Positions 20,690-32,775 of a stretch of DNA of 64,000 nt are shown here, piece by piece; the stretch's first letter is position 1; every line of letters begins with the position of its first letter. The DNA comes from Cystobasidium ongulense (Eukaryota; Basidiomycota; Cystobasidiomycetes; Cystobasidiales; Cystobasidiaceae), in assembly GCA_022835595.1 (NCBI GenBank), contig BQUP01000005.1:620001-684000 (forward strand), given 5' to 3'. Both the position numbers and the translations under genes were made by a program. The notes under the pieces were generated by a model, which was not told the DNA's origin, did no database searches, and saw nothing but the letters and a program-made list of their open reading frames with translations.

Positions 20690-22923
20690 ATGGCAGCTCC
20701 CAATATCACAAACGGCCAACTCGACGCCCAGGTCTATCCCTTCCAGGTCGCAGAGGACGGCTCGAGACCCAAGAATGTCGGTATCCGTGAGTATGCTGTG
20801 TCGTAGTATCCCCTACTATGCACCCTCCATCTCGAATCACCTCGCACGGCGTGCCTCAGCGCATCCCGCGATTTTTTGGAAAGAGGCACAATGCACGCGA
20901 TAGATGATCGAGAAGAGATGGATGCAGCAACAAGGACAGTAGTCCAAGGTTGGATAGCATGCTGACATTGTGCGTATGCCTTGTGAACTCCAGACGCCAT
21001 CGAGGTCTACTTTCCCCCTACCTGCATTGACGAAAAGGACCTAGAGTCTTTCGATGGTGTCCCCGCGGGAAAGGTGAGTTTTCTACTTTGTTCGTAGACG
21101 ACTACAGAAGTGCATGTGAAGCCTTCGCACAGTTTGCTGCACAACCTTCATCCCTACAATATTGAGATTCAAGTCTGACATGCCTCGCGCGTCCGCTTCT
21201 ATAGTACACCATCGGACTTGGACAGGAATACATGGTACGCGTTTCGCACTCTCACTAGCATTTGTAGACTAAACTGAAAAAGGAACCTCGAATAGGCTTT
21301 CTCCAATGATTCCGAAGATATCAACTCGTATGCTTTGACTGGTGAGGCCGACTTGTCCACCCGCCTGTCACGTCAACAAACATAGGACAGCCTCCATCTG
21401 ACAGCTGCTTTCCTTTTGCCTATCCAGTCACCAGCAATCTCCTCAAGAAATACAACATCGATCCTCGTTCCGTCGGTCGTCTTGATGTTGGTACAGAATC
21501 CATCATTGATAAATCAAAATCCGTAAAGACTATTCTCATGGATCTATTCGCTCCAAGCGGAAACTATGATATTGAAGGAATCGACTCAAAGAATGCTTGT
21601 TACGGTGGTACTGCCGCTCTATTCAACTGTATCAACTGGGTAGAAAGCTCAAACTGGGATGGCAGATATGCTCTCATGGTTTGTGGTGATATCGCAGTCT
21701 ACGCTGAAGGATCAGCTAGACCTGTCGGTGGTGCTGGTGCTGTCGCTGTCCTCGTCGGTCCTGATGCACCTTTGGTGTTTGAGCGTGAGCACATCATCCA
21801 ACATCGCTATTATCGTCATTCTTGAGGTGCAATTAGCTGACATTACTCGCCACCTTCTGCTATGTCTCTACAGCAACCCATGGCAATGCAATGGGTAACT
21901 GGTGGGACTTTTTCAAACCCGAGCTATCCTCCGAATACCCTTCCGTCGATGGTCCATTAACACTACACTCATACATTGGAGGCCTCGAACAATCTTATGA
22001 GAATTTCATCGCTAAAGAAGCTAGACGAGCTACCAAATCCAAGAAAGCCTCAAATGGTCACTCCAATGGAACTTCCACGAATGGCGATGCCAACGGCCAG
22101 GCAGCTGGTGCCTCGAATGAAGATCCTGCTAAAAACGTAAAGGACTTTGATTATCTTTGCTTCCATGGTCCTTATGGAAAGCTTGTACAGAAGGGTACAG
22201 CGAGATTGGTGAGCACCATTCTCTTAAAGGATACCATAAGCACACATTTCTGATCAGATAAGCCTCTTTCTTCATTTGTATCTGCAGATGTACCTCGACT
22301 ACCTAGCCAACCCCGACGCACCAGAATTCGCAAATGTCAACCCAGAATTCAAGACTATGGCAAGAAGTAAATCGATTCTAAACAAAGAATGTGAAAAGAC
22401 TTTCGTTGGTCTATCAAGTTCAGTTTACAAAGAGGCAGTTTATCCTACAACACAATGTTTAAGAAGATTAGGAAATATGTATACAGCTGCTGTTTATGGT
22501 GCTTTAGCTTCTGTTTTAGATAATGTTGAACCTGAACAGCTTCAAGGTAAAAGAATTGCGCTATTCTCTTTCGGTTCTGGTTTAGCTGCTTCTTTCTTTA
22601 CTGTTAGAGTTAGAGGTGATACTACTAAGATTAGAAATACTTTGAAATTGAAGGAGAGATTATCTGAGATGGAGATCAAGACACCACAGGAATTCGTTGA
22701 TGCTTTGAAGGTGAGTTCATCCATTCTTCTCTTCTTCCTTCAGTTGTTCAGCATATCAAGTGAACTGACTTTCTCTTCTCTACCCCACCGTCAGCTCCGA
22801 GAAGACAAGCACAATATCAAGAACTACAAGCCCGACGGTTCGGTTGAGGGCCTCGTTTCTGGTACATACTACCTTGACCGAGTTGACGAGATGAACAGAC
22901 GTTACTACTCCGTCAAGGCATAA
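20690..22923 (+). CDS. ERG13: hydroxymethylglutaryl-CoA synthase
   Basis: Eight exons (20690-20786, 20994-21073, 21205-21234, 21296-21341, 21428-21784, 21874-22208, 22288-22710, 22795-22923) give 498 residues. The enzyme condenses acetyl-CoA with acetoacetyl-CoA to HMG-CoA, early in the mevalonate/ergosterol pathway. The sequence shows [34 protein letters not shown] across microexon 3, the nucleophile Cys in [12 protein letters not shown] (about residue 142), [15 protein letters not shown] with the general-base Glu, and [11 protein letters not shown] with the catalytic His. [12 protein letters not shown] follows. A Ser/Asn/Gly-rich insert ([15 protein letters not shown]) lies between the two halves. 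The 30-nt exon 3 is among the smallest here. The middle of exon 7 uses markedly more A/T-ending codons than its ends. Confidence 0.97.
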
Positions 22924-23373
22924 AGTGGGACTTGCGCAGCGCAAACAAGGACATGACCTGATTCAGGTTCAAGCAAATGGCTACGCAGTATGCTCAAAGC
23001 CAAAAACAGTTGTCTGCTACTGAAGGCAACGTAGTCATTCCTGAGTAAGCTGTTATGCTACTCCCCAATAACACATTCACTTCTTTTTACTATGGAAGTA
23101 GACTTCATATACCGGTTGTAATTGATTACCCTTAGTGCTTTCGCAACTTGTTCTGGGCTTTTATGATCTAGACGCAATAATACAGTACAGTGCGTATCGA
23201 ACACTGTTTTGTCTTGTTTTGCTTTGCTACTTTCCCATAACTCGAGGGTTTGCTTTGTATATAGTGACGCCGCTGCCTGCCTTCGCGCTCTTCGCCCGAC
23301 CATGGACGGGTCTGTCTACTACCAATACCTTTTGCATCTCACCCTTGAACAGACACTCTAAGACATAGCAGTC
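22924..23373. other. intergenic spacer, no gene seen
   Basis: 450 bp between two plus-strand genes, covering the 3' flank of HMG-CoA synthase and the promoter of NUP53. T-rich and C-rich stretches precede the ATG at 23374. No other feature was seen. Confidence 0.4.
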
Positions 23374-25172
23374 ATGAACTGGCCTCAGTCAGGCTACTCG
23401 TCTGCTAATGGCCCGTCTGGGTTTGGAGGTGGTCAACAGCAGCCATCATCGACCTCGTCAGGCGTTCCAACACCATATACACACAACTCACTGGGAGGAG
23501 GATACATAGGAGCACAACAACAGCAGCAGCAGCAGCAAGGATACAGTACACCTGGAGGAAGCTTCAATGCTGCAGGAGGCTTTCAGAGCAGTTCAAACGG
23601 ACCAAATTCACTCCAACAACAGACCTTTTCAACTTCTTCCCCTCAGCATCAACACCAACAGCCTCTATTGCAGCAGCAGCAGGGAGGCGTGTACCAGCAG
23701 CAGCCGTCAGGTGGAATACAAGGCATGGGATATCAATCCTTCGGCAGTGGTGGTCAGCAATATGGCCAGTCAGTAGGCGGATTCGGAGGAAGCGTGTCGC
23801 TTGGACAGCAAAGCGGTGGAGGCCAGATAATGCAGAATCCAGCGTATGGGGGACAGTATCAGCAGCAATCTGGAGGACAGTTTGGCAGTCCTCAGCTTGC
23901 TAACAATGCTACTATGCAAGGTGGCTCAGCTGCCCCTCCACCTGCCGTGGGGCGATACTTGCCAGGCTATCTGACGGCGGCGAGCCTCTCTGGAGTGAGT
24001 ACTCGTCATGACTCGCAGCATATACAAGGCCCCAAATGGTGCTAATTGCGCGATTCAACAGAGTCCCCGTCAGAGTACATCCACATCCAACCTCGACGGA
24101 AGACTCTCGCCCGAACAACCACACCGCGAAACTGGAAGCTCGTTCGGAGCTGGATCATCGAGACTCTTTGCAAGCTCTACCAGTAGCGCAGGAACAGCAG
24201 GCAGGGAAAGGTGCGTAGATAGACCTTCTGCGTCAATTCCACTACGCGTGCCTGATCTGACAAAGCTTCTGTTCATCCAGTCCATCGCGCTCGCCTAAAC
24301 AATCACTCTTCTCATCTTCTGCATATGGCTCTTCACGATCCTTAGCTTTGACTCCTGCTACAGGATCAAGAACCCGCAGAACAAGCAACAACGCTCTCGT
24401 TCGATCCTCACAGGACGATTACATGGAAGAAGATGCTCCTCCTGTTGATACACTTGACGACTTTGATAACGACGCTGGTGTGCCATACATCAGCAGTCCA
24501 CCACCTCAACAGCCTGCACCTTCACTAGCAGGCAACATGTCACCGTCTAAAAAGCGCGACTTGGCACTGCCAAATGGTTCATCAGCTATGCCTGCCACGA
24601 CCAAGAGCGGATCGTCTTCAACGGTATACAAGCTCATTGTATTCGGCTACCCTTCAAATCTAGAATCTTCCGTCTTGAAAGAGTTCGCATCTATAGCTCC
24701 TCTTTCGTATAGTTCCATTCAAGATCCATCACCGTCTCCAAGCGCAAATGGCTCAAATTGGTTCACTATCGCCTATGACAACGATTGGGCCGCCATGAGA
24801 GCCTTACGGAAGAATGGTGATATAGTCGCGGATAGTGCAATGATAGGAGTTAAATGGGCAGATGGATCTAGAGTAGCTGAGAACGCATCGACAGACCTAA
24901 CCTTATCCTCGCAACAGCAACAAGGTTCCAGCATGACAAGATCAAACACAACTTCCAATCTAGGAATCCCAGCTACTGTCCTTCCAGCAAGTCAAGCTTT
25001 CTTACCTAAACCTAATAACAATGGAGCTGCAATGAAGAAATCAGCTACTATGAACAAAATAAATGATATGGGTAAACTTGATCCTAGTATTTTCAAACAA
25101 ACCGAACAGAACCAGTCGAAACAAGGTGGTGGTGTAGTCGGTACTCTAACCAACCTCATTTTTGGCTTCTAA
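23374..25172 (+). CDS. NUP53: nucleoporin Nup53/Nup35 family
   Basis: Three exons (23374-23994, 24062-24210, 24281-25172) give 553 residues. The N-terminal 200 residues are Gln/Gly/Ser-rich with a poly-Gln run and few FG dipeptides. Residues about 372-452 form the MPPN/Nup35-type RRM: VYKLIVFGYPSNLES, WFTIAYDNDWAAMRALRKNG, MIGVKWAD. The protein ends with an amphipathic membrane-binding helix and aromatic tail (GGGVVGTLTNLIFGF), the known Nup53 C-terminal motif. The family sits in the inner ring of the nuclear pore and binds Nup170, Nup192 and the membrane. The RRM and tail make the assignment firm. Confidence 0.9.
23514..23537 (+). repeat. CAG/CAA repeat coding poly-Gln
   Basis: A short run of CAA and CAG triplets inside the N-terminal exon of NUP53 encodes a run of Gln. 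It is a likely site of length variation between strains. Confidence 0.8.
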
Positions 25173-25534
25173 GTGGGTTTCACGTGGCGAACGTTTCTGC
25201 GCGTCTTGTACATTGTACAAGATAAAGTTATCATAGAAGTGTACAGACCCGGGTCATACAGAGCAAGTTATAGCAATGAGAGACAAAACCGAGCATTGCA
25301 CTGTTCAATACGTTCTTGGAGCTTTGTGTGTATTGCTTTAAATAGATGCCCATGTTGCACTAAGACTTGCTACAAATGATTTACACATCATCTTGGCGTA
25401 CATGCAGCGCTTACATTTGGCTGGTACCCTATAGTCCTTCACTAGAGGTGAACGTATATCGGCAATCTTTTCTTTGTGTACTACCGATTTTACTCTTCTT
25501 ACTCGCGCGATATAGGCGTTATCTATAGGCCCAT
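25173..25534. other. convergent 3' region, no gene seen
   Basis: Between the stop codons of NUP53 (plus) and DNM1 (minus). It should hold both 3' untranslated regions and terminators. Nothing else was recognised. Confidence 0.4.
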
Positions 25535-28500
25535 CTACAATACTTCGCTTAGAATCTGTGGAAGCGGTAGATTGCTCAGTATCACAGTCTTGCTAAACCA
25601 AACGATCAGGTAGAAAGCTTACTTTGAATCCTTCCTTGTACGAGTCTAGTAATGCCTTAACTCTAGCTCTCTCTGCAGTGAGACCTTCGTCTTCATGAAG
25701 TAGATCCGAGAATAAACTTTCCTTATACAGACTTGTAACTAAACGATTCTGAACCGAGTCTCTTGAATTATTGATAAGTAAATGCATAACAGCTTTAGGT
25801 ACCAAGTCTTGAATAGTTTGTCTAACTATATCAAAGTAAGTAGCAATAAGAGATTGTATCAGATCGATATGCATGTCATCTTCTCCTGCTCCTTGTTGAG
25901 CTTCGAAAGCGTTTGACGTCGAAGGCAAAGATTCCGCATCGAGGTGTCGTTCGAGACTCTTCATATCGTAAGCCGCTGCTGCTCCTTCGTGTCCTTTGCG
26001 ACCGTAGAGAGGGTTGCTGGCACTTCGATCTTCTTTGCTTGGTTCGGGAGCGCGCGCACCTCTCGAAGGCCCAGAGCTGGCACCGCCGTAATCATTGGCC
26101 ATGTTGCTTGCTCCGAAAAAGTAGTTCAGGAATGAAGCATCCTTCGATTGAGCAGCCATAGGATGCAAGTGCTGTGAGCCTGAAGCCGAGCGTTGTCCAG
26201 CCCCAGCAGCTGTTGCTGAACCATATAGAGCGTTATTGACCGTGTTTGGTGATGACATCGATGGTTTACGGTCGTGAGATGCAGAAGCAGAGCGAATCTT
26301 GTTGATCTCAGCTTCTACAGCTGGGTTCTTGCTTTTTGTGTGTGCATTTGGCTTGTTATCCCCGCGTGATGCAGGTCTTCCATTGCCCAAATGACCAGTA
26401 GAGCCATTTTCACTTTCGTCGTCTGGTTGTGAAGCAGCTTCGTTGATCTCCTCGAGATGACCATCTGCCCACCGTCTCGCTTCAATCGATCCTCTTGCTT
26501 GCTGAGCATTGCGATGTCTGTTTTGGGCATGCTGGTGCATTCGGTCACGGAAAGCGGGGTGGTTGGTGTTGATATAGGACGTCTGGATCTCGATGAGACT
26601 CTGCACGTACTCCGTTGTCGGTCCGAGTCGCTCACGAAGGAGCTCTGAAACGACCTCGATGAGACGAGCATGTAAGCGTGGGTAGCGTTGCAAGTCCTAG
26701 GGAAGAAAGAGCCAACGTTAGCTTTTATATATAGCCGCGCATCCCAGCTGTGAAGTTCATCCTACCTTGCTTGTGCAGTTATGGCAGACCTTCATCAACT
26801 CTTCGTAAACCAACTCTACGCATCTGACACTTGGAGGTTCCAATAGTCTAATTTGAGGTTTGACCAGTAACTCGAACGCTACCTCAGGTAAACCCAAAGA
26901 TGGTCTTGGACCTTTGGAGTTTCTAATAGCGGTTCTAATATCCGATGTAGAAAGATTGGAAGTAGGATTAATACCATTTAAAGCGTTACCGAAACTGTCA
27001 TTAAAGATATAATATATTCTTGCACCACCACATAGTTCTTTTGTGCTTGCTTCAGGTGAAGTACCATCTATGCTTGCTAAGAAATCATTCGAGAATCTTG
27101 TCATCAGAGTGAGTATCAATGATCCTCTGTGTTGTTCTCCCATGAATGTTGAATCTCCATATGCTGCCAATTCTTGTTGCGTTTGCCCCATTAACGTGTT
27201 CAAACGTGCTTTCATGTCAGGAAGCTTGTCTCGAATATGGTTCATTAAGACTTGATGGAGTGTCCGACTGAGGAAACGAGTACCACATCGATGTGCAATG
27301 TTACGATATGCTGGATGAGAACGGAAAAATTCTTGTTCGTTCTCGTGTGCTTGACTCATGGGCATGTTCTCGTTGATGTCTTGCTGTGAGCGATTGACTA
27401 CACCGACAAAACCCAGCTTGAGGGGATACACTCGCCCGTTGAGAATATCAAGAGCATTTGTACCTGCATCCATCAAGTCTAACTTAGTGAGGACACCAAT
27501 CGTCCGACGGCCATTGGGGTCGAGCTTGCGCGCTAGTCGAAGGGAGTCGGAATTGGCGAGATCGACGTTCGCGGGTGAGATAGCTAGGATGATGCTGTGC
27601 AGAAGGCGAAAAATCAGCTTCGCATGAGAGAATTTAGCAGGCCTGAAGGACAATCGACGTACGAATTTGGCTTTTCAATAAAGTCCCGTACCAAACGCTC
27701 AATCTGGATTTCGATATTGGTAGGCTGGTCACCAACGGGCACCTTCGTGAGGCCGGGCAAGTCGACTAAAGTAAGGTTGAGGACTTCGGTAGAGTAGATT
27801 TTGAGGTGGATGGGCTGTCTTGAGATGCCCTTTGAGGAGCCTGCTATTCTCGTGCTGTTTGAAGAGAGGAGGGTGTCATTTTTCAGCTCTAAGACTAGCT
27901 GATGCATTCGAGCGTCCATTCGAATACTCACGTCTCGTTCTCAATCTCCTTCCTAATCTCGTTAAAGTCGTGCATTCGCTTGCCGGGCATGTGCAGGAAC
28001 TCTCCATACTCTTGCTTCGGAGGGATTGGCTTGCCGCTTGTTGAGGTCGAACTGCCGCTTTGCAGACCGCCCGCTGTGGAAGGAATGGAGTGAAGAGAGG
28101 GTCTTCGGACTGCATTGGAAGCTGTATGCTGATCAGGTGGCAGGTTATCTCGCTCGCTGACTAGGTGGATGAGTTGAAGTACGAGCGGTCGTCGAGTGAC
28201 GATGCCTGATCCTCTGTAGACGAGAAGGCGCCGAGGAAGGGTCAGTACGAAGCTTGCAATGAATTCAGTAACTGTTAAACGCCCACCTCGGGAGGAAACT
28301 TCTGCCAACGATGTTCTCCAGGACTATTGAAGCAGAGCTATCAGCATCGTTGACGTGCGCATAGCCGGTGACACGTCGAGAAGCATACCTGAACTCTTTC
28401 CGCTGCTTTGAGAGCCAACGACGACGATCTGCGTGTAACCAAAGTAGTCAGCTTGATGTAGCTTGCTAGACGAGTATTCCGTTGCTGCATGCCCATTCTG

Positions 28501-28680
28501 GCCCACGCATTCATCCATCCACAGCCAAACTCACCATTGGAAGGTCGAGGTCGCCGCCAATCTCGGAGAAGACATCTTGCAGCTTGTTGGTGGTCTGAGG
28601 GTGTGCATAGCGAGTCAGAGGTGTGCAATGATAGCCTTGATGCACGCTCTCCAGCTCACGGTAATCAGGTCGCGCTCCAT
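25535..28680 (-). CDS. DNM1: dynamin-related GTPase Dnm1/Drp1
   Basis: Nine exons (28680-28660, 28594-28535, 28428-28389, 28323-28287, 28213-27932, 27854-27663, 27594-26766, 26696-25623, 25555-25535) give 851 residues. The GTPase drives mitochondrial and peroxisomal fission. Visible are [16 protein letters not shown], the G1 loop [17 protein letters not shown] (about 32-48), [14 protein letters not shown] (G2), [16 protein letters not shown] (G3) and [11 protein letters not shown] (G4). The middle domain follows. A disordered B-insert of Ser/Asn-rich sequence contains FLNYFFG. The C-terminal GED is [20 protein letters not shown] and [10 protein letters not shown]. The last exon codes only ILSEVL and a stop; without that splice the protein would end VSFLPDRLV. 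The insert and FLNYFFG favour Dnm1 over Vps1. Confidence 0.92.
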
Positions 28681-29043
28681 GTTTGCTGTCTGTCTTGTCG
28701 CGGGTTGGATAGAGGTCGCCAACTGGAAGTAACCACGGCAGGACGCACAAGAAGGTCGACTGCTGTGCGATGGTGTGCTGAACAGCCGAGTGATCCACCA
28801 AAGTGAGCCTTGCCGCACTTTCCCGTCGAGGTTGTCTTGTCCACAAGCTGAAAAGCAGGCAATTGACTTCACTCCAAATCAAGCAATCGCAATAATCAGT
28901 CCTGCCGCAGACTGTCGTCACTCGAGAATACTGCATAAAGAGCATGGATGGAGTACACGAAGCATATGCAGAAGACTACGAGGGTTAATATTACTATTCT
29001 TTAGTACCTGCATCTCCCATGGGTCGTGGCGGACAACAATGCT
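28681..29043. promoter_or_regulatory. DNM1 upstream region
   Basis: 363 bp upstream of the minus-strand DNM1 start and downstream of the first GNAT gene. It is probably promoter plus the GNAT 3' untranslated region. No gene or defined site was seen. Confidence 0.4.
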
Positions 29044-29918
29044 CTATTTCTTCTGGACGAACAAGCTTGCTTCGACAGCGTTCCAAACTATATTGACACC
29101 CTTAACAATCATTCTTTCTAAGATTCCGAAATCATGGCGAAGATAGAGCTGTTTGCCAGCTTGCGAAGCCATCACGTAAACAAGGACTTCTTTATTCTGC
29201 GCTATTCTCATTCCCTGTCGAAGTAAAGCGCTCCCTATACCTTTCCGCTGATGTTCAGGTAGGATGCACATCGAGTGCAAAACAACATAATCTGATTCTT
29301 CGTGAGCTGTCGGAAACCATTTCTCATAAGCTGCTACACGTGCATGGCGTACTCGACGATATCTCCGAACGACTGCAGGGTTGCCAACATTGCCCGGCCA
29401 CAGCAAGCTTCGAAGCCCCATCGGAAGATACGTCTTGCCCAAATTGGATAATTGCATACTGATCTTATGAAGACGTTCTCTCAATGCCAAAGTCCGGATA
29501 TACTTCTGCAGTGGATGCGGTCGCGCAGTGCCTGACTTTAAGTGCCATATTGCAGCTCCGACGGGTTCACCTCCGAGGAATGCCACGTTGACCAGACATT
29601 TGGGGTCGCTCAGCAGATTCTTGCAAAGCTGCTCAACGCTCTTGTTCTTCTGCAACTCAAGACGGGCCCTTGTGACCAAAGAAAGGCATCGACAAGACCC
29701 TATTGCTGAGAACCGACGAAAGAGATCAGCCACTCAAAGGGGCACACGAGGGACCATATGAGACACAAGAAGTCGAAGTCGGTTTCTTCGTGATGATATG
29801 CGCTACTCACTAGCTTAGTGTACTCGTCATCCCCGAACGCTCGGATCGTGATGTAAGCAAGGGCTGGCACATCAGCGAACGTCGCTTTCGCGACAGTGAT
29901 GGAGGATTGTGCTATCAT
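29044..29918 (-). CDS. GNAT-family N-acetyltransferase, paralogue 1
   Basis: Exon 1 (29918-29811) codes TVAKATFADVPALAYITIRAF, the usual first strand and helix of a GNAT. The downstream exon ends at 29044 and carries YVVLHSMCILPEHQRKGIGSALL, the acetyl-CoA-binding motif A (QRKGIG), then VMASQAGKQLYLRHDFGIL. The best phase-consistent splice is 29811 to 29649 (161-nt intron, 237 residues). Shorter alternatives near 29700-29760 exist because part of that interval (LVTRARLELQ) looks coding, so the middle is uncertain. It is the most diverged of five tandem paralogues. It ends VEASLFVQKK rather than the KYEAL/KWSA ending of the others. Substrate is unknown. Confidence 0.65.
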
Positions 29919-30328
29919 GACAACCTAGTGGACAATACGAGAATAGTGCCGACCCAACCGCGGATGCCTTCCACCGGCTACGCAGCGATAGATAACAGAC
30001 TGGTAAAAGGATATCATGCACCTACCTTTTGACGTCGAGGCGTCCTGTCCATGTCAAGAGGAATGGTGTCCGGCGTGAAAGCGTCAGAGGTGTCAGCTGA
30101 CGGACGAGTAAGACTGACAGACTTGCATCGCCGGCATAGCCATTTACACATGGCTAAATCGGCAGACTCATGCAGTTCCCATTTCTTTGCGCAAGGAGGC
30201 ATAATTAATGTATGCTCAACTCGGGAATTAGAGGTATTATGTAGTGCATTTATGGCTGCGAGCTCGAGAAATATGCAGCTTTCCGTGACCTTAGTGCAAT
30301 GATGCATTCGTTTCTCCTACATTCTATG
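29919..30328. other. spacer between GNAT paralogues 1 and 2
   Basis: Upstream of GNAT 1 and downstream of GNAT 2, both on minus. No coding exon was supported. Confidence 0.4.
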
Positions 30329-31185
30329 CTACTTTGCGCCATCCGCAGACCATTTCATAACGGCTTCCGTCCACGTGCATACTCCCGGTTCGCCTTTCGT
30401 CTCTAAACTGACTACCTCGAATCCATTGCGATCATAGAGCGGCTTACCAGCCGGTGTCGCTCCAAGATAAACCGAAACCCCGTCTTCTTGCGCTTGTTCT
30501 AAGCCTGGTTTCAATAGCTGGCTTCCAATACCTCTTCTTTCGTACTCGGGTAGAACACCCAAGAAGTATAACATCCGTAATCCTCGCTCCTTGTCTTCCT
30601 CTGCTATTATTTTCGGACCTGCCTCTTCTTGTTGTCGCATTATCAGTTTGCGCCTTGCTAGAATGATTCGGTCCTAACGTAGGGAACCAAATTGCAGTTT
30701 GCCACGAGTCCGATATATAGGATGCTACGAAGTCGACAATTTTATACCAGATTCGAAGAATCTTTTCTTGTATTGATAGGCTTCGTATCCGATGTGAAAG
30801 ACGACCTCGGTCCTTTGTACCTAGCTGGACTGCCCACATAGAGAACGCAGCTGGTTGGCCATCATACAAAGCGACATAGGCAGTAATTTCGGGGTTGCAG
30901 AGTTGCCGTCTGAATATCGATACTCGATGTCGGTAGACCTCTGCGTCTAACTGCTTCTGTTCTTCCGGAGTGGCACTAGGTGGAGCAGCATGGATCTGCA
31001 CATTGTAAGATCGTTAGATTACCCAGCAATGGTTTAGTACATGTAGTACTCAAACCTACGTAGTCCCAGAATGGAGCTCCTCGAAAGGTTTGCAGAGTGA
31101 GCGAAGACAAGACATGTGCATCGGCAAGACTGGCTTGACGGATTTGAAGTAGAGGTAATTGCTTTTCAGCATTGTAGGTCACCAT
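30329..31185 (-). pseudogene. GNAT-family N-acetyltransferase, paralogue 2, frameshifted
   Basis: Exon 1 (31185-31060: MVTYNAEKQLPLLQIRQASL to GAPFWDY) splices in frame to an exon starting at 30996 (IHAAPPSATPEEQKQLDAEV). Relative to paralogue 5, that exon is open through FPTLGPNH and then slips one base. LARRKLIMRQQEEA and all of motif A (LPEYERRGIGSQLL) and ATPAGKPLYDRNGFEVV are in another frame up to the stop at 30329. Aligned to paralogue 5 the break is a one-base insertion near 30661-30669, and no splice pair fits there. It is either a recent pseudogene or an assembly error; the rest of the protein is well kept. It is closest to paralogue 5. Confidence 0.7.
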
Positions 31186-31632
31186 TTTATACCAGTCATC
31201 GTAAATGTAAGAAACAAGAGCCAACTCTTCACGAGTCAACGCTTGTCGTGCTCTTCAATCATTAATTTACCTCCACTAGCCGTTCAGGAAATCACGTGGA
31301 AGTGCATGTGACGGCATTTCAAGGAATCTTATACAAACGACGGCGAGCTGCTGCGTAGAGCCATCCATTTACGCGTAGCAGGTTATCATTTCAGAATTCT
31401 ATGCGCACCGTTGGCCGCTTGCGAGCTGCGCTGCCGGGGTCTGGCTTGTCAGAAAAACCCTCGATCGCGCGACGAGACGTACAACCGACCTTGTTCTTTG
31501 TGTAACTATTAGGAATCAGAAACCACATCTAAACGGTCTCTTAATGCACTGACACGAACGCCTGATAATGGTCTACCGCTCGCGACCTTGATCTGAACAA
31601 GGCGGTAAAAGACTGGATTGATCGCCCTGCAT
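31186..31632. other. spacer between GNAT paralogues 2 and 3
   Basis: About 450 bp with no recognised gene. It covers the promoter of paralogue 2 and the 3' flank of paralogue 3. Confidence 0.4.
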
Positions 31633-32530
31633 CTACAACGCTTCATACTTCATCACAGTCTCCATGCCTTCCGGATCACCGACTTCGTACTCATGTAAAG
31701 TTGTGAAACCCATACGGTCGTACAGCCTTTTACCAGCAGGAGGTGCCACCAGGAATATCGGTACTCCAGCGTCTTTCGCCATATCAAGACCATGCTGTAC
31801 TAATGCTTTTCCGATTCCTTTACGTTGATACTCCGGTAGAACTGACAAAGAATTCAGGATCAGATGATCCTTCTCAGTTCTCGAACCAGGTATACAGTTT
31901 CGACAAGCCTCTCGACGCCGCTGCATAACCGCTTCTAAGAATTCCGAGAGCTTCCGTTGCTGTTCGCTAACCGGCCAGAGCCACTCTTCAAGCCATTTTG
32001 GCCAACCTGGAAGCGAATTCTGTATCTTCCGTCTGACCGCCAGGTAGATGTGCAGAAGCTTCTCTCGAAAGGTCAACTTGCGAACGTAAGTTTGCAATTG
32101 GCGAGGTCTCTCTGTGCCAAGTTTTATGATGCATTCCGCACAACCAACGACCTCGCCGTCGAGTAAGGCTACCCTCGTTAGGGCTCTGGCAGTCGCGAGT
32201 TGATGTTTCACTGATTTGACACTTCGTTGATAGAGTCCAGTCTCCCTAAGCTTCTGTTCTTCCGGTGTAGGATCCTGTACGAGCAAGGTCTGTGTTGATG
32301 TTCGAAATTTAGAGGCGGGGTACGCGATATTCAGCTTGTTCTCATAATCTTCTCGCTGAGACTTGGGCAATTGGCGGTTCACTTACAAAGTGGCTTGTTT
32401 GAGCTAGCTGGAAGGACCGGAACACGACAGAAGCCACTGCATGGACATCACGCAGACTAGCTTGTCGGAAGGTGACGAGGGCGCGAGTGAGGGTCATTGG
32501 AAGTGTTTCTTGCCTATTTGCTTGAATCAT
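31633..32530 (-). CDS. GNAT-family N-acetyltransferase, paralogue 3
   Basis: Exon 1 (32530-32387, 144 nt) and exon 2 (32289-31633) give 266 residues. The acceptor at 32289 is chosen because it aligns TLLVQDPTPEEQ with LVQSLTPQEQ of paralogue 4; an acceptor at 32355 would leave a 31-nt intron. Features are VTFRQASLRDVHAVASVVF, ARALTRVALLDGEVVGCA, a Trp-rich linker WPKWLEEWLWPVSEQ and HLILNSLSVLPEYQRKGIGKALV (motif A QRKGIG). PPAGKRLYDRMGF and the ending VMKYEAL follow. The Trp-rich linker is shared only with paralogue 4. The acceptor substrate cannot be told from sequence. A second in-frame ATG lies at 32497. Confidence 0.82.
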
Positions 32531-32775
32531 ATGTCAAGAATGAAAGTTGTGTAAAGTGAGGGGCGAGGGGTAAGGAACAGGGGAAACAAACATGTGTTCA
32601 GGAGGAAAGATGACTGGTAGTCGAGTCAGGCATGGTAGTCCAGTGATTTGGTCAGAAGTGTTTGCCGGGCACGTACTGCACGTGTCTGGTGACGGGTCAT
32701 TGACCAAATAAGCCATTCCTTTGAGCTGTAGCTTGACCGTAATACAGAACAGCAGACGGGTTCGAACTATGTCGT

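Noticed and set aside
32356-32386. 31-nt intron in GNAT paralogue 3
   Set aside because: Too short for this genome. The acceptor at 32289-32290 gives a 97-nt intron and aligns the protein with paralogue 4.
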